DNA of 48,059 nucleotides. It comes from Bacteroidales bacterium (GTDB taxonomy: Bacteria; Bacteroidota; Bacteroidia; Bacteroidales; UBA932). This document shows positions 1 to 8,341 of this stretch, piece after piece; position 1 is the stretch's first letter, and every line of letters starts with the position of its first letter. The notes under the pieces are model-generated. The model did not search any database, was not told the DNA's origin, and saw nothing but the letters and a program-made list of their open reading frames with translations. Both the position numbers and the translations under genes were made by a program. The stretch covers positions 1 through 48,059 of the forward strand of contig JAFTCB010000059.1 in the NCBI GenBank assembly GCA_017454905.1, read 5' to 3'.

Positions 1-913
1 AGCGGAAGTTCTCCGCGCCCATGCCGAGGTTGACATGCCATTTCATGCGGTTCTCCTTCCACTTGGCGAACCACTCGAGCTCGGTGCCCGGCTTGATGAA
101 GAACTGCATCTCCATCTTTTCGAATTCGCGCATGCGGAAGATGAACTGGCGGGCGACGATCTCGTTGCGGAAGGCCTTGCCGATCTGGGCGATGCCGAAG
201 GGGATCTTCATGCGGCCCGTCTTCTGGACGTTCAGGTAGTTGACAAAGATGCCCTGGGCCGTCTCAGGACGCAGGTAGATGGTATTGGCGCCCTCGGAGG
301 TGCTGCCTATCGAGGTGCTGAACATCAGGTTGAACTGGCGGACCTCCGTCCAGTTGCAGGTGCCGCTGATCGGGCAGACGATGCCGCAGTCGATGATGAT
401 CTGGCGGTATTCCTTGAAGTCGGAAGCCTGCTCGGCGGCGACGTAGCGGTTGTGCACCTCGTCGTACTTGGCCTGCTCGCGCAGCACGTTGGGGTTGGTG
501 GCGCGGAACTGGGCCTCGTCGAAACTCTCGCCGAAGCGCTTGCGGCCCTTCTGGACCTCCTTGTCGATCTTCTCTTCGATCTTGCCGAGATAGTCCTCGA
601 TCAGGACGTCCGCGCGGTAGCGCTTCTTGGAGTCCTTGTTGTCGATGAGCGGGTCATTGAAGGCGCTCACGTGGCCGGAGGCCTCCCAGATGCGGGGGTG
701 CATGAAGATGCAGGAGTCGATACCGACGATGTTCTCGTTCAGGCGGGTCATCGCGTTCCACCAATACTGCTTGATGTTGTTCTTGAGCTCGACACCCATC
801 TGGCCGTAGTCATACACGGCTGCCAGGCCGTCATAAATCTCGCTGGACGGGAAAATGAAACCGTACTCCTTGCAATGTGCCACGAGTACCTTGAACAATT
901 CTTCTTGTGTCAT
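1..913 (-). CDS. glyS: Glycyl-tRNA synthetase, class II homodimeric type (N-terminal ~304 residues; C-terminus outside window)
   Basis: Charges tRNA-Gly with glycine in the cytoplasm. The reading frame runs from an ATG at 913 to the window edge, so the C-terminal catalytic end and the anticodon-binding domain are not visible. Reading the minus strand gives an N-terminus MTQEELFKVLVAHCKEYGF. Further on it has the class II motif 2 region with RPETAQGIFVNY, GKAFRNEI and FIFRMREFEKMEMQFF, which is characteristic of the alpha2 GlyRS used by archaea, eukaryotes and Bacteroidota rather than the bacterial alpha2beta2 enzyme. A TAnnTTTG promoter element overlaps the stop of the upstream folK, so the gene can be transcribed on its own. 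The only oddity is truncation by the window. Confidence 0.95.
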   Translation of the reverse strand, partial: MTQEELFKVLVAHCKEYGFIFPSSEIYDGLAAVYDYGQMGVELKNNIKQYWWNAMTRLNENIVGIDSCIFMHPRIWEASGHVSAFNDPLIDNKDSKKRYRADVLIEDYLGKIEEKIDKEVQKGRKRFGESFDEAQFRATNPNVLREQAKYDEVHNRYVAAEQASDFKEYRQIIIDCGIVCPISGTCNWTEVRQFNLMFSTSIGSTSEGANTIYLRPETAQGIFVNYLNVQKTGRMKIPFGIAQIGKAFRNEIVARQFIFRMREFEKMEMQFFIKPGTELEWFAKWKENRMKWHVNLGMGAENFR

Positions 914-944
914 ATCTTTTATACTAACTATTTGTCAATTCGGA

Positions 945-952
945 CAAAGGTA
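945..952 (-). promoter_or_regulatory. Putative -7 element for glyS
   Basis: The minus strand reads TACCTTTG, an exact match to the Bacteroidota -7 consensus TAnnTTTG, about 31 bases upstream of the glyS ATG. It abuts the end of folK. Motif match only. Confidence 0.5.
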
Positions 953-953
953 A

Positions 954-1388
954 TCATTTCTGCTCAAAAATCTCGCGCAATGGCCGCATAACGAACTCCC
1001 GCTCCTGCATCAGCGGGTGCGGTATCTGCAGTTCGGGGGTATCGATGCGCTCGTCCCCGTAGAGCAGAATGTCGATGTCGATCGGCCGGTCATGGTAGAT
1101 CCGGCGGCCTTCCGCGTCATATTCAAGCGTTTCTTTCCGCCCCATCGCGCGCTCGATCCGCTTGCAGATTTTCAATAGGGTCTGCGGTCTTCGTGCCGTG
1201 CGGTAGCGCACCGCGCAATTGAGGAAAGCCGGGCCGTCGAACCCCCATGCAGGCGTCTCAATGATGGAAGAAAGGGCTTCATGCGGCCGCCCGATCGCGG
1301 CATCCAGCCGCCGCAGCGCCTCTTCGATCTGCGCAGTCCGGTCCCCCTGGTTGGTCCCGATCGAGAAATATACGGGTACCGGCTTCAT
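954..1388 (-). CDS. folK: 2-amino-4-hydroxy-6-hydroxymethyldihydropteridine pyrophosphokinase (HPPK)
   Basis: Transfers pyrophosphate from ATP to 6-hydroxymethyl-7,8-dihydropterin in folate synthesis (cytoplasmic). The 144-aa length fits a single-domain HPPK. Visible signatures are the N-terminal YFSIGTNQGDR strand/loop, the PAWGFDGPAFLNCAV substrate region, the family signature DRPIDIDILLYG with its metal-binding aspartates, and the C-terminal PHPLMQEREFVMRPL. It starts 3 bases after the sufT stop codon, so it is probably the last gene of a sufS-sufE-sufT-folK transcript. The link between folate and Fe-S genes here is positional only. Confidence 0.96.
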   Translation of the reverse strand: MKPVPVYFSIGTNQGDRTAQIEEALRRLDAAIGRPHEALSSIIETPAWGFDGPAFLNCAVRYRTARRPQTLLKICKRIERAMGRKETLEYDAEGRRIYHDRPIDIDILLYGDERIDTPELQIPHPLMQEREFVMRPLREIFEQK

Positions 1389-1391
1389 CGG

Positions 1392-1748
1392 CTACAGTTC
1401 GGGGTCCCAGCCCAGCGCCACGCGCGCCTCATCGGAGAGCATGCTCTGGTCCCAGACGGGGTCGAAGACCAGTTCAATCTCACAACTCTTCACGCCGGGC
1501 GTATTCTCCACATTGTGCTGCACTTCCGCCACGACCTCGTCCGCCATCGGGCAGGTCGGCGCCGTAAAGGTCATCTTGATATAGACCTCGTGCTCTTTGT
1601 TGATATGCAGCTCATAAATCAGGCCCAGGTCATAGATGTTCACGGGGATTTCGGGATCATAGACCTGCTTGAGCGCCAGGACGACATCCTCGTACAGAGG
1701 TGCCAGTTCCTTCACATCCTGGGGTGTCAAAACTTCGTGGGAATCCAT
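1392..1748 (-). CDS. sufT: SufT/MIP18-family (DUF59) Fe-S assembly protein
   Basis: A 118-aa protein that is almost entirely one DUF59/MIP18 domain. The hallmark segment VYDPEIPVNIYDLGLIYEL is present, followed by TFTAPTCPMAD with the conserved Cys and then a DPVWD motif near the C-terminus. In this family the protein helps deliver or mature Fe-S clusters. It lies between sufE (3-base gap) and folK (3-base gap), which fits an accessory role to the SufS-SufE cysteine desulfurase encoded just upstream. The core scaffold genes sufBCD are not in this window. The family call is firm; the exact role (SufT) is inferred from context. Confidence 0.9.
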   Translation of the reverse strand: MDSHEVLTPQDVKELAPLYEDVVLALKQVYDPEIPVNIYDLGLIYELHINKEHEVYIKMTFTAPTCPMADEVVAEVQHNVENTPGVKSCEIELVFDPVWDQSMLSDEARVALGWDPEL

Positions 1749-1751
1749 CTT

Positions 1752-2165
1752 TCAGCAGTATTGCCGGGCCGTTTCCCGGATGGTTTCAATCATGGAGGCA
1801 AGGCCGCCGGCGCGGGTCGGGGAAAGGTTTTCGCGCAATCCGAGCCGCTCCACGAAGGAGAAATCGTCTTCCGCGATTTCCCGGGCCGTACGCCCGGAAT
1901 AGACGCCGATCAGCAGGGAAATGATCCCCTTGGTGATGATGGCGTCGCTGTCTGCCCGGAACAGGATCCGGTCCCCTTCGACGGCAGCATCCAGCCACAC
2001 CCGGGACTGGCAGCCCTTGATCAGGCGGTCTTCGGTCTTCAGTTCCTCGGGAAACGGCTCCAGGTTGTGCCCCAGATCGATTAGATATTCATATTTGTCC
2101 AGCCACTCGTCGAACATGGAAAACTCCTCGACGACCTCGTCCTGGACCTCTTGCAAAGTCTTCAT
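1752..2165 (-). CDS. sufE: SufE, sulfur acceptor for cysteine desulfurase
   Basis: Accepts persulfide sulfur from SufS and passes it to the Fe-S scaffold. Starting at the ATG at 2165 gives 137 aa, the usual SufE size. That ATG overlaps the sufS stop in an ATGA arrangement, which implies translational coupling. The frame is open further upstream, but that stretch is antisense-like sequence inside sufS and I reject it. The catalytic Cys sits in LIKGCQSRVWL (about residue 55), and the conserved region ITKGIISLLIGVYSG follows. The C-terminal LSPTRAGGLASMI segment is also typical. Confidence 0.95.
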   Translation of the reverse strand: MKTLQEVQDEVVEEFSMFDEWLDKYEYLIDLGHNLEPFPEELKTEDRLIKGCQSRVWLDAAVEGDRILFRADSDAIITKGIISLLIGVYSGRTAREIAEDDFSFVERLGLRENLSPTRAGGLASMIETIRETARQYC

Positions 2166-3391
2166 CCTTCCAGCATTTTTATCGCCCTGTCGAGCGATTT
2201 GACCAAATATTCTGCCTCTTCCAACGTGTTGTACGGAGCGAACGAAACGCGCAGCATCCCGGTCACGCCGAAGCGGTCCATCAGCGGTTCGGCACACATC
2301 TGTCCCGAGCGCACGGCGATACCCAACTTGTCCAGGATCAGCGCCAGGTCCTCGTGGTGGGAATGTTCCACGGAGAACGAAAACAGGGGAATCTTCTCCT
2401 CGAGGCTGTCGGGGACACCGTAAAGACGGACCTTTGTGTTTTCTTTTAACTTATTGATTATAAATGTTTTAATCTTTTCTTGCTCATCCTGTACGGCCGG
2501 GTCGCGCATCGCCTGCGCCATCTGCAGCGCCGGGACCAGGGTCGGCGTTCCGGCCATATTCTGCGTGCCGGCTTCGAATTTCTGCGGCAACGGCGCATAC
2601 GTCGTTCCGGACCAGCGGACCGTGCCGATCATCTCTCCGCCGCCCATGTATGGCGGCATCTGCTCCAGCAGGCTGCGGCGTCCGTAGAGCACGCCGGTCC
2701 CGGGGGCGGCGTACACCTTGTGCCCGGAAAACACATAGAAATCGCAGTCCATCTCGCGGACGTCCACCGCTTCGTGAACAATCCCCTGCGCGCCGTCCAC
2801 CAGGACCTTGCAACCCTTTTCGTGACAGATCCGGATGATCTCCCGGACGGGATTGACCAGGCCGAGGACATTGGAAATGTGGGACACGCAAAGGATCCGG
2901 GTCCGGTCGGACAGCAGGCCAGGAAGCAGGTCCAGGCGCAGATGGCCGCGATCATCCACGGGGAGCACCTTCAGCGTCGCTCCCTTGCGTCCGCACAGCA
3001 TCTGCCAGGGTACGATGTTCGAGTGATGCTCTGCTTCCGTGACGATGATCTCGTCCCCTTCGCGGACAAAAGCCTCTCCGAAACTGAATGCCACCAGGTT
3101 GATGGAAGCCGTGGCGCCGGAGGTGAAGATGATTTCTTCGCGATGTGCGGCATGCAGATAATCCCGTACGAAAACCCGCGCAGACTCGTACTCTGCCGTT
3201 GCCACATCGGCGATATGATGCACGGCCCGGTGCAGGTTGGCGTTGTATTTCGTGGACAGTTCCGTCCACTTCCGGATCACGGAAAGCGGACGCTGCGACG
3301 TAGCCGCATTGTCCAGGTAAACCAGCGGCTTGCCGTACACCGATTCCCCCAGTTCCGGGAATTCCTGCCGTATTTTTTCAACTTGCATCAT
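2162..3391 (-). CDS. sufS: SufS-type cysteine desulfurase
   Basis: PLP enzyme that removes sulfur from cysteine as an enzyme-bound persulfide for Fe-S assembly. With the start at 3391 (MMQVEKIRQEFPEL) it is 409 aa, normal for group II NifS/SufS; starts at 3388 and 3412 are also possible. Visible features are the N-terminal VYLDNAATSQRP, the PLP-ring region TEAEHHSNIVPWQ, the PLP lysine in FSGHKVYAAPGTGVLYG, and the catalytic Cys in RSGQMCAEPLMDRFG. It is followed by sufE with a 4-base overlap and is divergent from ruvA across a gap of about 33 bp. Confidence 0.96.
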   Translation of the reverse strand: MMQVEKIRQEFPELGESVYGKPLVYLDNAATSQRPLSVIRKWTELSTKYNANLHRAVHHIADVATAEYESARVFVRDYLHAAHREEIIFTSGATASINLVAFSFGEAFVREGDEIIVTEAEHHSNIVPWQMLCGRKGATLKVLPVDDRGHLRLDLLPGLLSDRTRILCVSHISNVLGLVNPVREIIRICHEKGCKVLVDGAQGIVHEAVDVREMDCDFYVFSGHKVYAAPGTGVLYGRRSLLEQMPPYMGGGEMIGTVRWSGTTYAPLPQKFEAGTQNMAGTPTLVPALQMAQAMRDPAVQDEQEKIKTFIINKLKENTKVRLYGVPDSLEEKIPLFSFSVEHSHHEDLALILDKLGIAVRSGQMCAEPLMDRFGVTGMLRVSFAPYNTLEEAEYLVKSLDRAIKMLEG

Positions 3392-3400
3392 AGAGAAATG

Positions 3401-3408
3401 CAAATTTA
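3401..3408 (-). promoter_or_regulatory. Putative -7 element for sufS
   Basis: The minus strand reads TAAATTTG, an exact TAnnTTTG match, only 9-12 bases from the candidate sufS start codons. The transcript would have almost no leader. It lies back to back with the ruvA promoter motif at 3413-3420. Confidence 0.4.
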
Positions 3409-3412
3409 ACAT

Positions 3413-3420
3413 TATTTTTG
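3413..3420 (+). promoter_or_regulatory. Putative -7 element for ruvA
   Basis: TATTTTTG matches TAnnTTTG and ends only 4 bases before the ruvA ATG at 3425. If used, transcription would begin at or next to the start codon. Confidence 0.35.
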
Positions 3421-3424
3421 TGAT

Positions 3425-4018
3425 ATGATAGACTACATTTCAGGAAAGCTTGTGACACTGACCCCAACGATGGCAGTGATCGACAATCACGGGATCGGAT
3501 ACGCAACGGAGATCTCCCTCCAGACTTATGACGTATTGAACGGCAAAACCGAAGCCGTCGTCTACCTCCAGCGCCAGGTCAATCCGCGCGACGGATCCGA
3601 AGCCGACTACGGTTTCGCGACGCAAGAAGAGCGCGAATTGTTCCGACAGATCACCAGCGTCTCGGGCATGGGCGCCGCATCCGCCCGCATGGTGCTCTCC
3701 TCCCTCAGCGCGGAAGAACTCCGCAATGCCATCCTGAGCGAAGATGTCAACCGGCTCAAAGCCGTCAAGGGCATCGGACTGAAGACGGCACAGCGCCTGG
3801 TGCTCGAACTGAAAGACAAGATCGTAAAGGGCGAAGCGGCCGGGACGGAGGTGCTGTTCAAGACAGACTCCGGCGCTGCGGCGGAAGAAGCCTCCTCCGC
3901 GCTGCAGATGCTGGGCTTCTCCAAGCCGAATATCAACAAGGCCATCCAGGCAATCCTGAAACAAGACCCCGGCGCTTCTGTCGAGGAAATCATCAAAGCC
4001 GCACTCAAACGGCTCTGA
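3425..4018 (+). CDS. ruvA: Holliday junction branch migration protein RuvA
   Basis: Tetrameric junction-binding subunit that loads RuvB onto Holliday junctions. The 197-aa protein has the three family parts in order: an N-terminal OB-fold (MIDYISGKLVTLTPTMAVI), two helix-hairpin-helix motifs in the middle (SVSGMGAASARMVLSSL and LKAVKGIGLKTAQRLVLEL), and a C-terminal domain of about 45 residues that contacts RuvB (ALQMLGFSKPNINKAIQAI). It stands alone, convergent with mnmG (2 bases between stops) and divergent from sufS. ruvB is about 7 kb away on the other strand. The start is fixed by the conserved N-terminus. Confidence 0.97.
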   Translation: MIDYISGKLVTLTPTMAVIDNHGIGYATEISLQTYDVLNGKTEAVVYLQRQVNPRDGSEADYGFATQEERELFRQITSVSGMGAASARMVLSSLSAEELRNAILSEDVNRLKAVKGIGLKTAQRLVLELKDKIVKGEAAGTEVLFKTDSGAAAEEASSALQMLGFSKPNINKAIQAILKQDPGASVEEIIKAALKRL

Positions 4019-4020
4019 GT

Positions 4021-5880
4021 CTACCTGCCGAAATACACCAAAAGGACGGATATATCCGCTGGCGAGACCCCGGAAATGCGAGAAGCCTGGGCTATCGTCA
4101 GCGGATGGTATTTTTTGAATTTCTGCCGGCATTCGATGGTCAGGCCGGAGACTTTGTCAAAGTCAAATCCTTCCGGAATCCGCAGGTCTTCCAGGCGCTG
4201 GAGCTTGCCAGCCATGGCAAGTTCACGGTCAATATAGCCTTTGTAGCGGATAGAGATCTCCACGATATCAACAATTTCCTGTTGATAAGTTCCACGTGGA
4301 ACGATTTTCAACAAGTCTGCAAGTTTCACTTCGGGCCGGGAAGCAAGATCAGAAATCCGTTTTGACTCGGTGATAGGACTCGAACCGACGGACTCCAGAT
4401 AAGGATTCGCCTGCTGTTTTGTCAGGTTTTTGTTCTCGCAGTATTCCAGCAATTCGTCAACCTGGCGGTATTTTTCCACGACGGAGTCGTAGCGTTCCTG
4501 GCTGATCAGGCCGAGCCGGTAGCCCAGCGGAGTCAGGCGCTGATCCGCGTTGTCCTGTCGGAGAAGGATGCGGTATTCGGCCCGGGAAGTAAACATCCGG
4601 TACGGTTCATCCACGCCTTTCGTGACAAGGTCATCGATCAGCACGCCGATATACGATTGATCGCGGCGCAGGACGAAAGCCTCTTCCCCGACGAGTTTCC
4701 GGTGGGCATTGATGCCGGCAATGATTCCCTGCGCGGCAGCTTCTTCGTACCCGGTCGTCCCGTTGACCTGTCCGGCCAGATAGAGATTGTCGACCAGTTT
4801 GGATTCCAGGGTCGGCCGCAGTTGGGTCGGATCAAAGTAGTCGTATTCGACGGCGTAGGCCGGACGGAAGATCCTCACCTGCTCCAATCCTTCGATCGCA
4901 TGCAGGGCGTCGACCTGGACCTGCAGCGGCAAGGAAGATGAGAAACCCTGGAGATAGTATTCGTTCGTCCATCTCCCTTCCGGCTCCAGGAAAAGCTGGT
5001 GCGCATTGTTCTCCGGGAAGACGCGCAGTTTGTCCTCGATGCTCGGACAGTAGCGCGGTCCCCTTCCGTGGATCAGTCCCGTGAACAGCGGAGAATCGCC
5101 GAAGCCGGTCCGCAGGATTTCATGGACACGATCGTTCGTGTGGAGAATGTAGCAAGGCATCTGTTCTCCGCTCCCCTGGACGGCTGAAGGTTCCGGGAGG
5201 AAAGAAAAACGCGCCGGCTCCGGATCGCCCAGCTGGAGCGGGAGCCGGGAGACATCTACCGAGGAAATGTCGATGCGCGGAGGCGTTCCCGTTTTCATCC
5301 GGTCGGTCACGAACCCCATTTCCCGGAGTTGTTCCGTCAGTCCATGGGAGGCCTGCTCGCCGATCCGCCCGCCTTCCATCTGGGTGCGGCCGATGAACAG
5401 TTTGCCGCCAAGGAACGTTCCCGCGGTCAAAATAACCGCGCGAGACTTGAAAATCGCACCGGTATTTGTACGAATTCCGCAGATTTTTGAATTCTCAAAG
5501 ACGAAAGAAGTCGCAGAATCAGCGTAAATATCTAATTTACAGCAACTTTCGAGTATTTTCCTCCATTCCAGAGAAAACTGGATTTTATCGCACTGCGCAC
5601 GGGGGCTCCACATGGCCGGGCCCTTGGAACGGTTCAGCATCCGGAACTGCAAGGTAGAGCGGTCCGTGACGATGCCGGTCCATCCGCCCAGCGCATCGAT
5701 CTCCCTGACAATCTGACCCTTGGCAATTCCGCCGATGGCCGGATTGCAGGACATCTTGGCAAAACCCAGCATATCCATCGAGACAAGCAGGACGGACGAA
5801 CCCAGCGTTGCAGCCGCCATGGCGGCCTCGCACCCGGCGTGCCCTCCCCCGACCACGATGATATCGTACACTTTCTCCAT
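4021..5880 (-). CDS. mnmG: tRNA uridine-5-carboxymethylaminomethyl modification enzyme MnmG (GidA)
   Basis: FAD-dependent partner of MnmE that modifies the wobble uridine of several tRNAs. The 619-aa length is normal. The FAD-binding N-terminus [15 protein letters not shown] is followed by the conserved [23 protein letters not shown], shown in this entry only in part, with its Cys. Later blocks include [23 protein letters not shown] and [15 protein letters not shown]. The ATG at 5880 overlaps the ybeY stop (TGATG), giving a two-gene unit. Oddity: codons for the KIVPRGTY stretch contain a perfect parS-like palindrome (4289-4302). Confidence 0.97.
   Translation of the reverse strand: MEKVYDIIVVGGGHAGCEAAMAAATLGSSVLLVSMDMLGFAKMSCNPAIGGIAKGQIVREIDALGGWTGIVTDRSTLQFRMLNRSKGPAMWSPRAQCDKIQFSLEWRKILESCCKLDIYADSATSFVFENSKICGIRTNTGAIFKSRAVILTAGTFLGGKLFIGRTQMEGGRIGEQASHGLTEQLREMGFVTDRMKTGTPPRIDISSVDVSRLPLQLGDPEPARFSFLPEPSAVQGSGEQMPCYILHTNDRVHEILRTGFGDSPLFTGLIHGRGPRYCPSIEDKLRVFPENNAHQLFLEPEGRWTNEYYLQGFSSSLPLQVQVDALHAIEGLEQVRIFRPAYAVEYDYFDPTQLRPTLESKLVDNLYLAGQVNGTTGYEEAAAQGIIAGINAHRKLVGEEAFVLRRDQSYIGVLIDDLVTKGVDEPYRMFTSRAEYRILLRQDNADQRLTPLGYRLGLISQERYDSVVEKYRQVDELLEYCENKNLTKQQANPYLESVGSSPITESKRISDLASRPEVKLADLLKIVPRGTYQQEIVDIVEISIRYKGYIDRELAMAGKLQRLEDLRIPEGFDFDKVSGLTIECRQKFKKYHPLTIAQASRISGVSPADISVLLVYFGR
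4289..4302. promoter_or_regulatory. parS-like palindrome inside mnmG
   Basis: GTTCCACGTGGAAC is a perfect 14-bp palindrome that equals the core of the ParB-binding parS consensus (TGTTCCACGTGGAACA type). It is flanked directly by TGTTGATAA at 4280-4288 and TTTTCAACA at 4305-4313, both one-mismatch DnaA-box-like words. parA and parB are not in the window. The sequence match is direct; ParB binding is inferred. Confidence 0.55.
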
Positions 5881-6299
5881 CACAGGGAGGCTTTCATCTC
5901 AATATAATAATTCTCTTTCTGGCGCATAACGGCAATATCCGCTTCGGTATGGTCGTCGTATCCGATCAGGTGCAGCAGACCGTGGACCATCACCCGGTTG
6001 AGTTCGTCTGCGAATTCCGTCCCGTAGAACAGCGCATTTTCCCGGACGGAATCAATGCTGATAAACAAATCTCCCGAGAGGACATCCCCTTCGCAATAAT
6101 CGAAAGTGATGATATCCGTGAAGTAGTCATGCTGCAGGTATTTCATATTCACATCCAGGATGTAATTGTCCGAACAGAAGATGATATTGATGGCGCCGAG
6201 ACGGCGCATCTCGCTTCCGGCGACCATTTTCAACCAGCGGTTGTTCTGCATCTTTTGCTTCAGTTCGAAGCGTATATCTTCCTGAAAATAGCGTATCAT
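5880..6299 (-). CDS. ybeY: Endoribonuclease YbeY (16S rRNA maturation factor)
   Basis: Metal-dependent RNase involved in rRNA maturation and ribosome quality control. The start at 6299 ([14 protein letters not shown]) gives 139 aa. A longer open frame runs to 6401 through the promoter region and lacks family similarity. Conserved blocks are [32 protein letters not shown], the strand with [15 protein letters not shown], and the metal site [13 protein letters not shown]. In the usual motif HxxxHxxxxxH the third His is the tenth residue after the first; here that position is Asp and a His follows it. ybeY is upstream of, and coupled to, mnmG. Confidence 0.94.
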   Translation of the reverse strand: MIRYFQEDIRFELKQKMQNNRWLKMVAGSEMRRLGAINIIFCSDNYILDVNMKYLQHDYFTDIITFDYCEGDVLSGDLFISIDSVRENALFYGTEFADELNRVMVHGLLHLIGYDDHTEADIAVMRQKENYYIEMKASL

Positions 6300-6314
6300 A
6301 GCTGAAAATTTTTG

Positions 6315-6322
6315 CAAATTTA
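6315..6322 (-). promoter_or_regulatory. Putative -7 element for ybeY-mnmG
   Basis: The minus strand reads TAAATTTG, an exact TAnnTTTG match, 15 bases upstream of the ybeY ATG. It lies in an AT-rich gap shared with the divergent tonB promoter. Confidence 0.45.
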
Positions 6323-6364
6323 CATCTATTAAATTAAAAAATTGGATTTGAAAATAAATATTTC

Positions 6365-6372
6365 TATCTTTG
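6365..6372 (+). promoter_or_regulatory. Putative -7 element for tonB
   Basis: TATCTTTG, an exact TAnnTTTG match, with a TTG about 20 bases upstream (6342-6344) as a possible -33 element. It is about 31 bases before the tonB ATG. Confidence 0.5.
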
Positions 6373-6403
6373 AAACTCGAACGGATTATTAATAACCACA
6401 AAT

Positions 6404-7093
6404 ATGGAAGTCAAGAAATCACCCAAAGCAGATCTGAACAACAAGAAACTCTTGTTTGTCGAGATCGGTTTAGTCTTGTCTCTCCTGGTGACCATCGGTG
6501 CTTTCGAGTACAAGACCAGAGAGAAGGCCGCCACCGTGTTCGATGATCAGCCCACCGAACTGATTGAGGAAGAGATCATTCCTATCACCCAGGATACCCC
6601 TCCGCCGCCCCCCGAGACCCCGAAGATCCCTATCCTCTCCGACCAGATCGACATCGTCGATGATAACATCAAGGTGGATGACAATATCCTCAACCTCGAG
6701 GATGATTCCAACCTGGGTGTCGAGATCATGGACTATGTAGAGGAAGTTCAGGAAGAAGTCGTCGAGGAAGAGGCTATTCCGTTCGCACTCGTCGAGGAGA
6801 AGCCGAAGTTCCAGGGTGGCGACGCCAACACGTTCTCCAAGTGGGTGTCCCAGCATCTCGACTATCCTGAGATCGCCAAGGAAAATGGTGTTTCCGGCCG
6901 TGTGATGGTGCAGTTCACCGTCAACCCGAACGGTACCGTCTCCGACGTGAAGGTTCTCCGTGGTGTGGATCCTTCCCTTGACAAGGAAGCTGTCCGCGTC
7001 ATCCAGAGCTCCCCGAAGTGGACGCCCGGCAAGCAGCGTGACCGCGCTGTCAAGGTGACCTACCAGTTCCCTGTGATCTTCCAGCTGCGCTAA
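6404..7093 (+). CDS. tonB: Energy transducer TonB
   Basis: Couples the proton motive force from ExbB/ExbD to outer-membrane TonB-dependent transporters. The 229-aa protein has a short cytoplasmic N-terminus, one membrane anchor (about residues 15-36, LLFVEIGLVLSLLVTIGAF), an acidic periplasmic linker with only one short proline run (DTPPPPPETPKIP), and a C-terminal TonB domain from about residue 140 (KPKFQGGDANTFSKWV, then VSGRVMVQFTVNPNGTV and SSPKWTPGKQRDRAVKV). No exbB or exbD is nearby. It forms its own transcription unit with a promoter motif and a terminator. Confidence 0.95.
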   Translation: MEVKKSPKADLNNKKLLFVEIGLVLSLLVTIGAFEYKTREKAATVFDDQPTELIEEEIIPITQDTPPPPPETPKIPILSDQIDIVDDNIKVDDNILNLEDDSNLGVEIMDYVEEVQEEVVEEEAIPFALVEEKPKFQGGDANTFSKWVSQHLDYPEIAKENGVSGRVMVQFTVNPNGTVSDVKVLRGVDPSLDKEAVRVIQSSPKWTPGKQRDRAVKVTYQFPVIFQLR

Positions 7094-7113
7094 TCCGTAG
7101 AGACCAACATAAG

Positions 7114-7143
7114 AGGCCGTCCGTACGCGGATGGCCTTTTTTT
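7114..7143 (+). terminator. Rho-independent terminator after tonB
   Basis: A GC-rich stem pairing AGGCCGTCCG with CGGATGGCCT (one G-T pair), a short loop, and a run of seven T. It ends just before the hflX start. Confidence 0.9.
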
Positions 7144-7150
7144 GACTGAA

Positions 7151-8335
7151 ATGGCAGAACAGAAAGTAGAAAAAGCCGTATTTGTCGGCATCATCCGGCA
7201 GGATGACGACGAACGCAAGATTTACGAATACCTCGAAGAATTGCAATTCCTCGCGGAGACGGCCGGTGCTACGGGCGACAAGAAATTCGTCCAGCGCGTA
7301 GACCGCCCCGACAAGGCTACCTATATCCGAAGCGGGAAACTGCAGGAAATTGCGCAATACTGCGAAGACAACTGCATCGACTACGTCATTTTCGATGACG
7401 AGCTTACCGGCATGCAGCAAAGGAATATCGAGAAAGTCATCAAGACCTCCGCCGTCATCGACCGGACGAGCCTGATCCTCGAAATCTTCTCGCAGCGCGC
7501 CCAGACGGCCTATGCCAAGACGCAAGTCGAACTGGCAAGATACAACTATATGCTCCCCCGCCTCGCAGGTATGTGGACCCACCTGGAGCGCCAGAGAGGC
7601 GGCATGGGTACCCGCGGGGGCATGGGCGAGACCCAGATTGAAATCGACCGACGCATCGTCCGCGAACGCATTTCCAAGCTGAAAGAAGAGCTGAAGAAAA
7701 TAGACCGTCAGATGGCCACCCAGCGCAGCAACCGCGGCCAGCTGGTCCGGCTTTCGCTGGTCGGATACACCAATGTAGGCAAGTCCACACTGATGAATTT
7801 GCTATCCAAATCCGATGTTTTCGCTGAAAACAAACTGTTCGCCACCCTCGACACGACAGTCCGCAAGGTCGTCATCGGCAATGTCCCCTTCCTGCTCAGC
7901 GACACCGTAGGATTCATCCGGAAACTGCCTACGCAACTCATTGAGGCCTTCAAGAGCACCTTGGACGAAGTACGAGAAGCCGATATCCTAGTACATGTCG
8001 TCGATATCTCCCACCCGGATTATGAAGAGCAGATGGAGGTCGTGGACAAGACGCTCAAGGACATTTCCGCGGCAGACAAACCCGTTTACGTGGTTTTCAA
8101 CAAGACGGACGCCTACACCTACGAACCCTACGACGAGTTCTCCCTGCAGCCCAAGACAGAAAAGAACTTCTCGCTGGAAGAGGTAAAATACAAATGGATC
8201 AGCGGACGCAAGATTCCCTGTATCTTCATCTCCGCCATCAAGAAGGAAAACATCGACAAACTCCGCGACGACATATATAAAATGGTCGCGGAAATCCACG
8301 CAGGACGCTATCCTTTCAATAATTTCCTCTGGTAA
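7151..8335 (+). CDS. hflX: GTPase HflX
   Basis: Ribosome-associated GTPase that can split or rescue 50S/70S ribosomes. From the ATG at 7151 it is 394 aa; an in-frame TTG at 7142 lies in the tonB terminator T-run and is rejected. The N-terminal HflX domain is followed by the glycine-rich linker RGGMGTRGGMGETQIEIDR, a coiled segment (ERISKLKEELKKIDRQM), then the G domain: G1 GYTNVGKSTL, the switch region ATLDTTVRK, G3 DTVGFIRKLP and G4 NKTD. It is monocistronic, between two terminators. Confidence 0.97.
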   Translation: MAEQKVEKAVFVGIIRQDDDERKIYEYLEELQFLAETAGATGDKKFVQRVDRPDKATYIRSGKLQEIAQYCEDNCIDYVIFDDELTGMQQRNIEKVIKTSAVIDRTSLILEIFSQRAQTAYAKTQVELARYNYMLPRLAGMWTHLERQRGGMGTRGGMGETQIEIDRRIVRERISKLKEELKKIDRQMATQRSNRGQLVRLSLVGYTNVGKSTLMNLLSKSDVFAENKLFATLDTTVRKVVIGNVPFLLSDTVGFIRKLPTQLIEAFKSTLDEVREADILVHVVDISHPDYEEQMEVVDKTLKDISAADKPVYVVFNKTDAYTYEPYDEFSLQPKTEKNFSLEEVKYKWISGRKIPCIFISAIKKENIDKLRDDIYKMVAEIHAGRYPFNNFLW

Positions 8336-8341
8336 ACAAAA

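Noticed and set aside
35-991. Long plus-strand open frame at the left edge
   Set aside because: It is the shadow of glyS, whose minus-strand translation has clear class II GlyRS motifs.
4366-4392. tRNA-like T-arm sequence on the minus strand (GGTTCGAGTCC) inside mnmG
   Set aside because: It is in frame in a fully conserved mnmG coding region and no acceptor, D-arm or anticodon arm can be paired around it.
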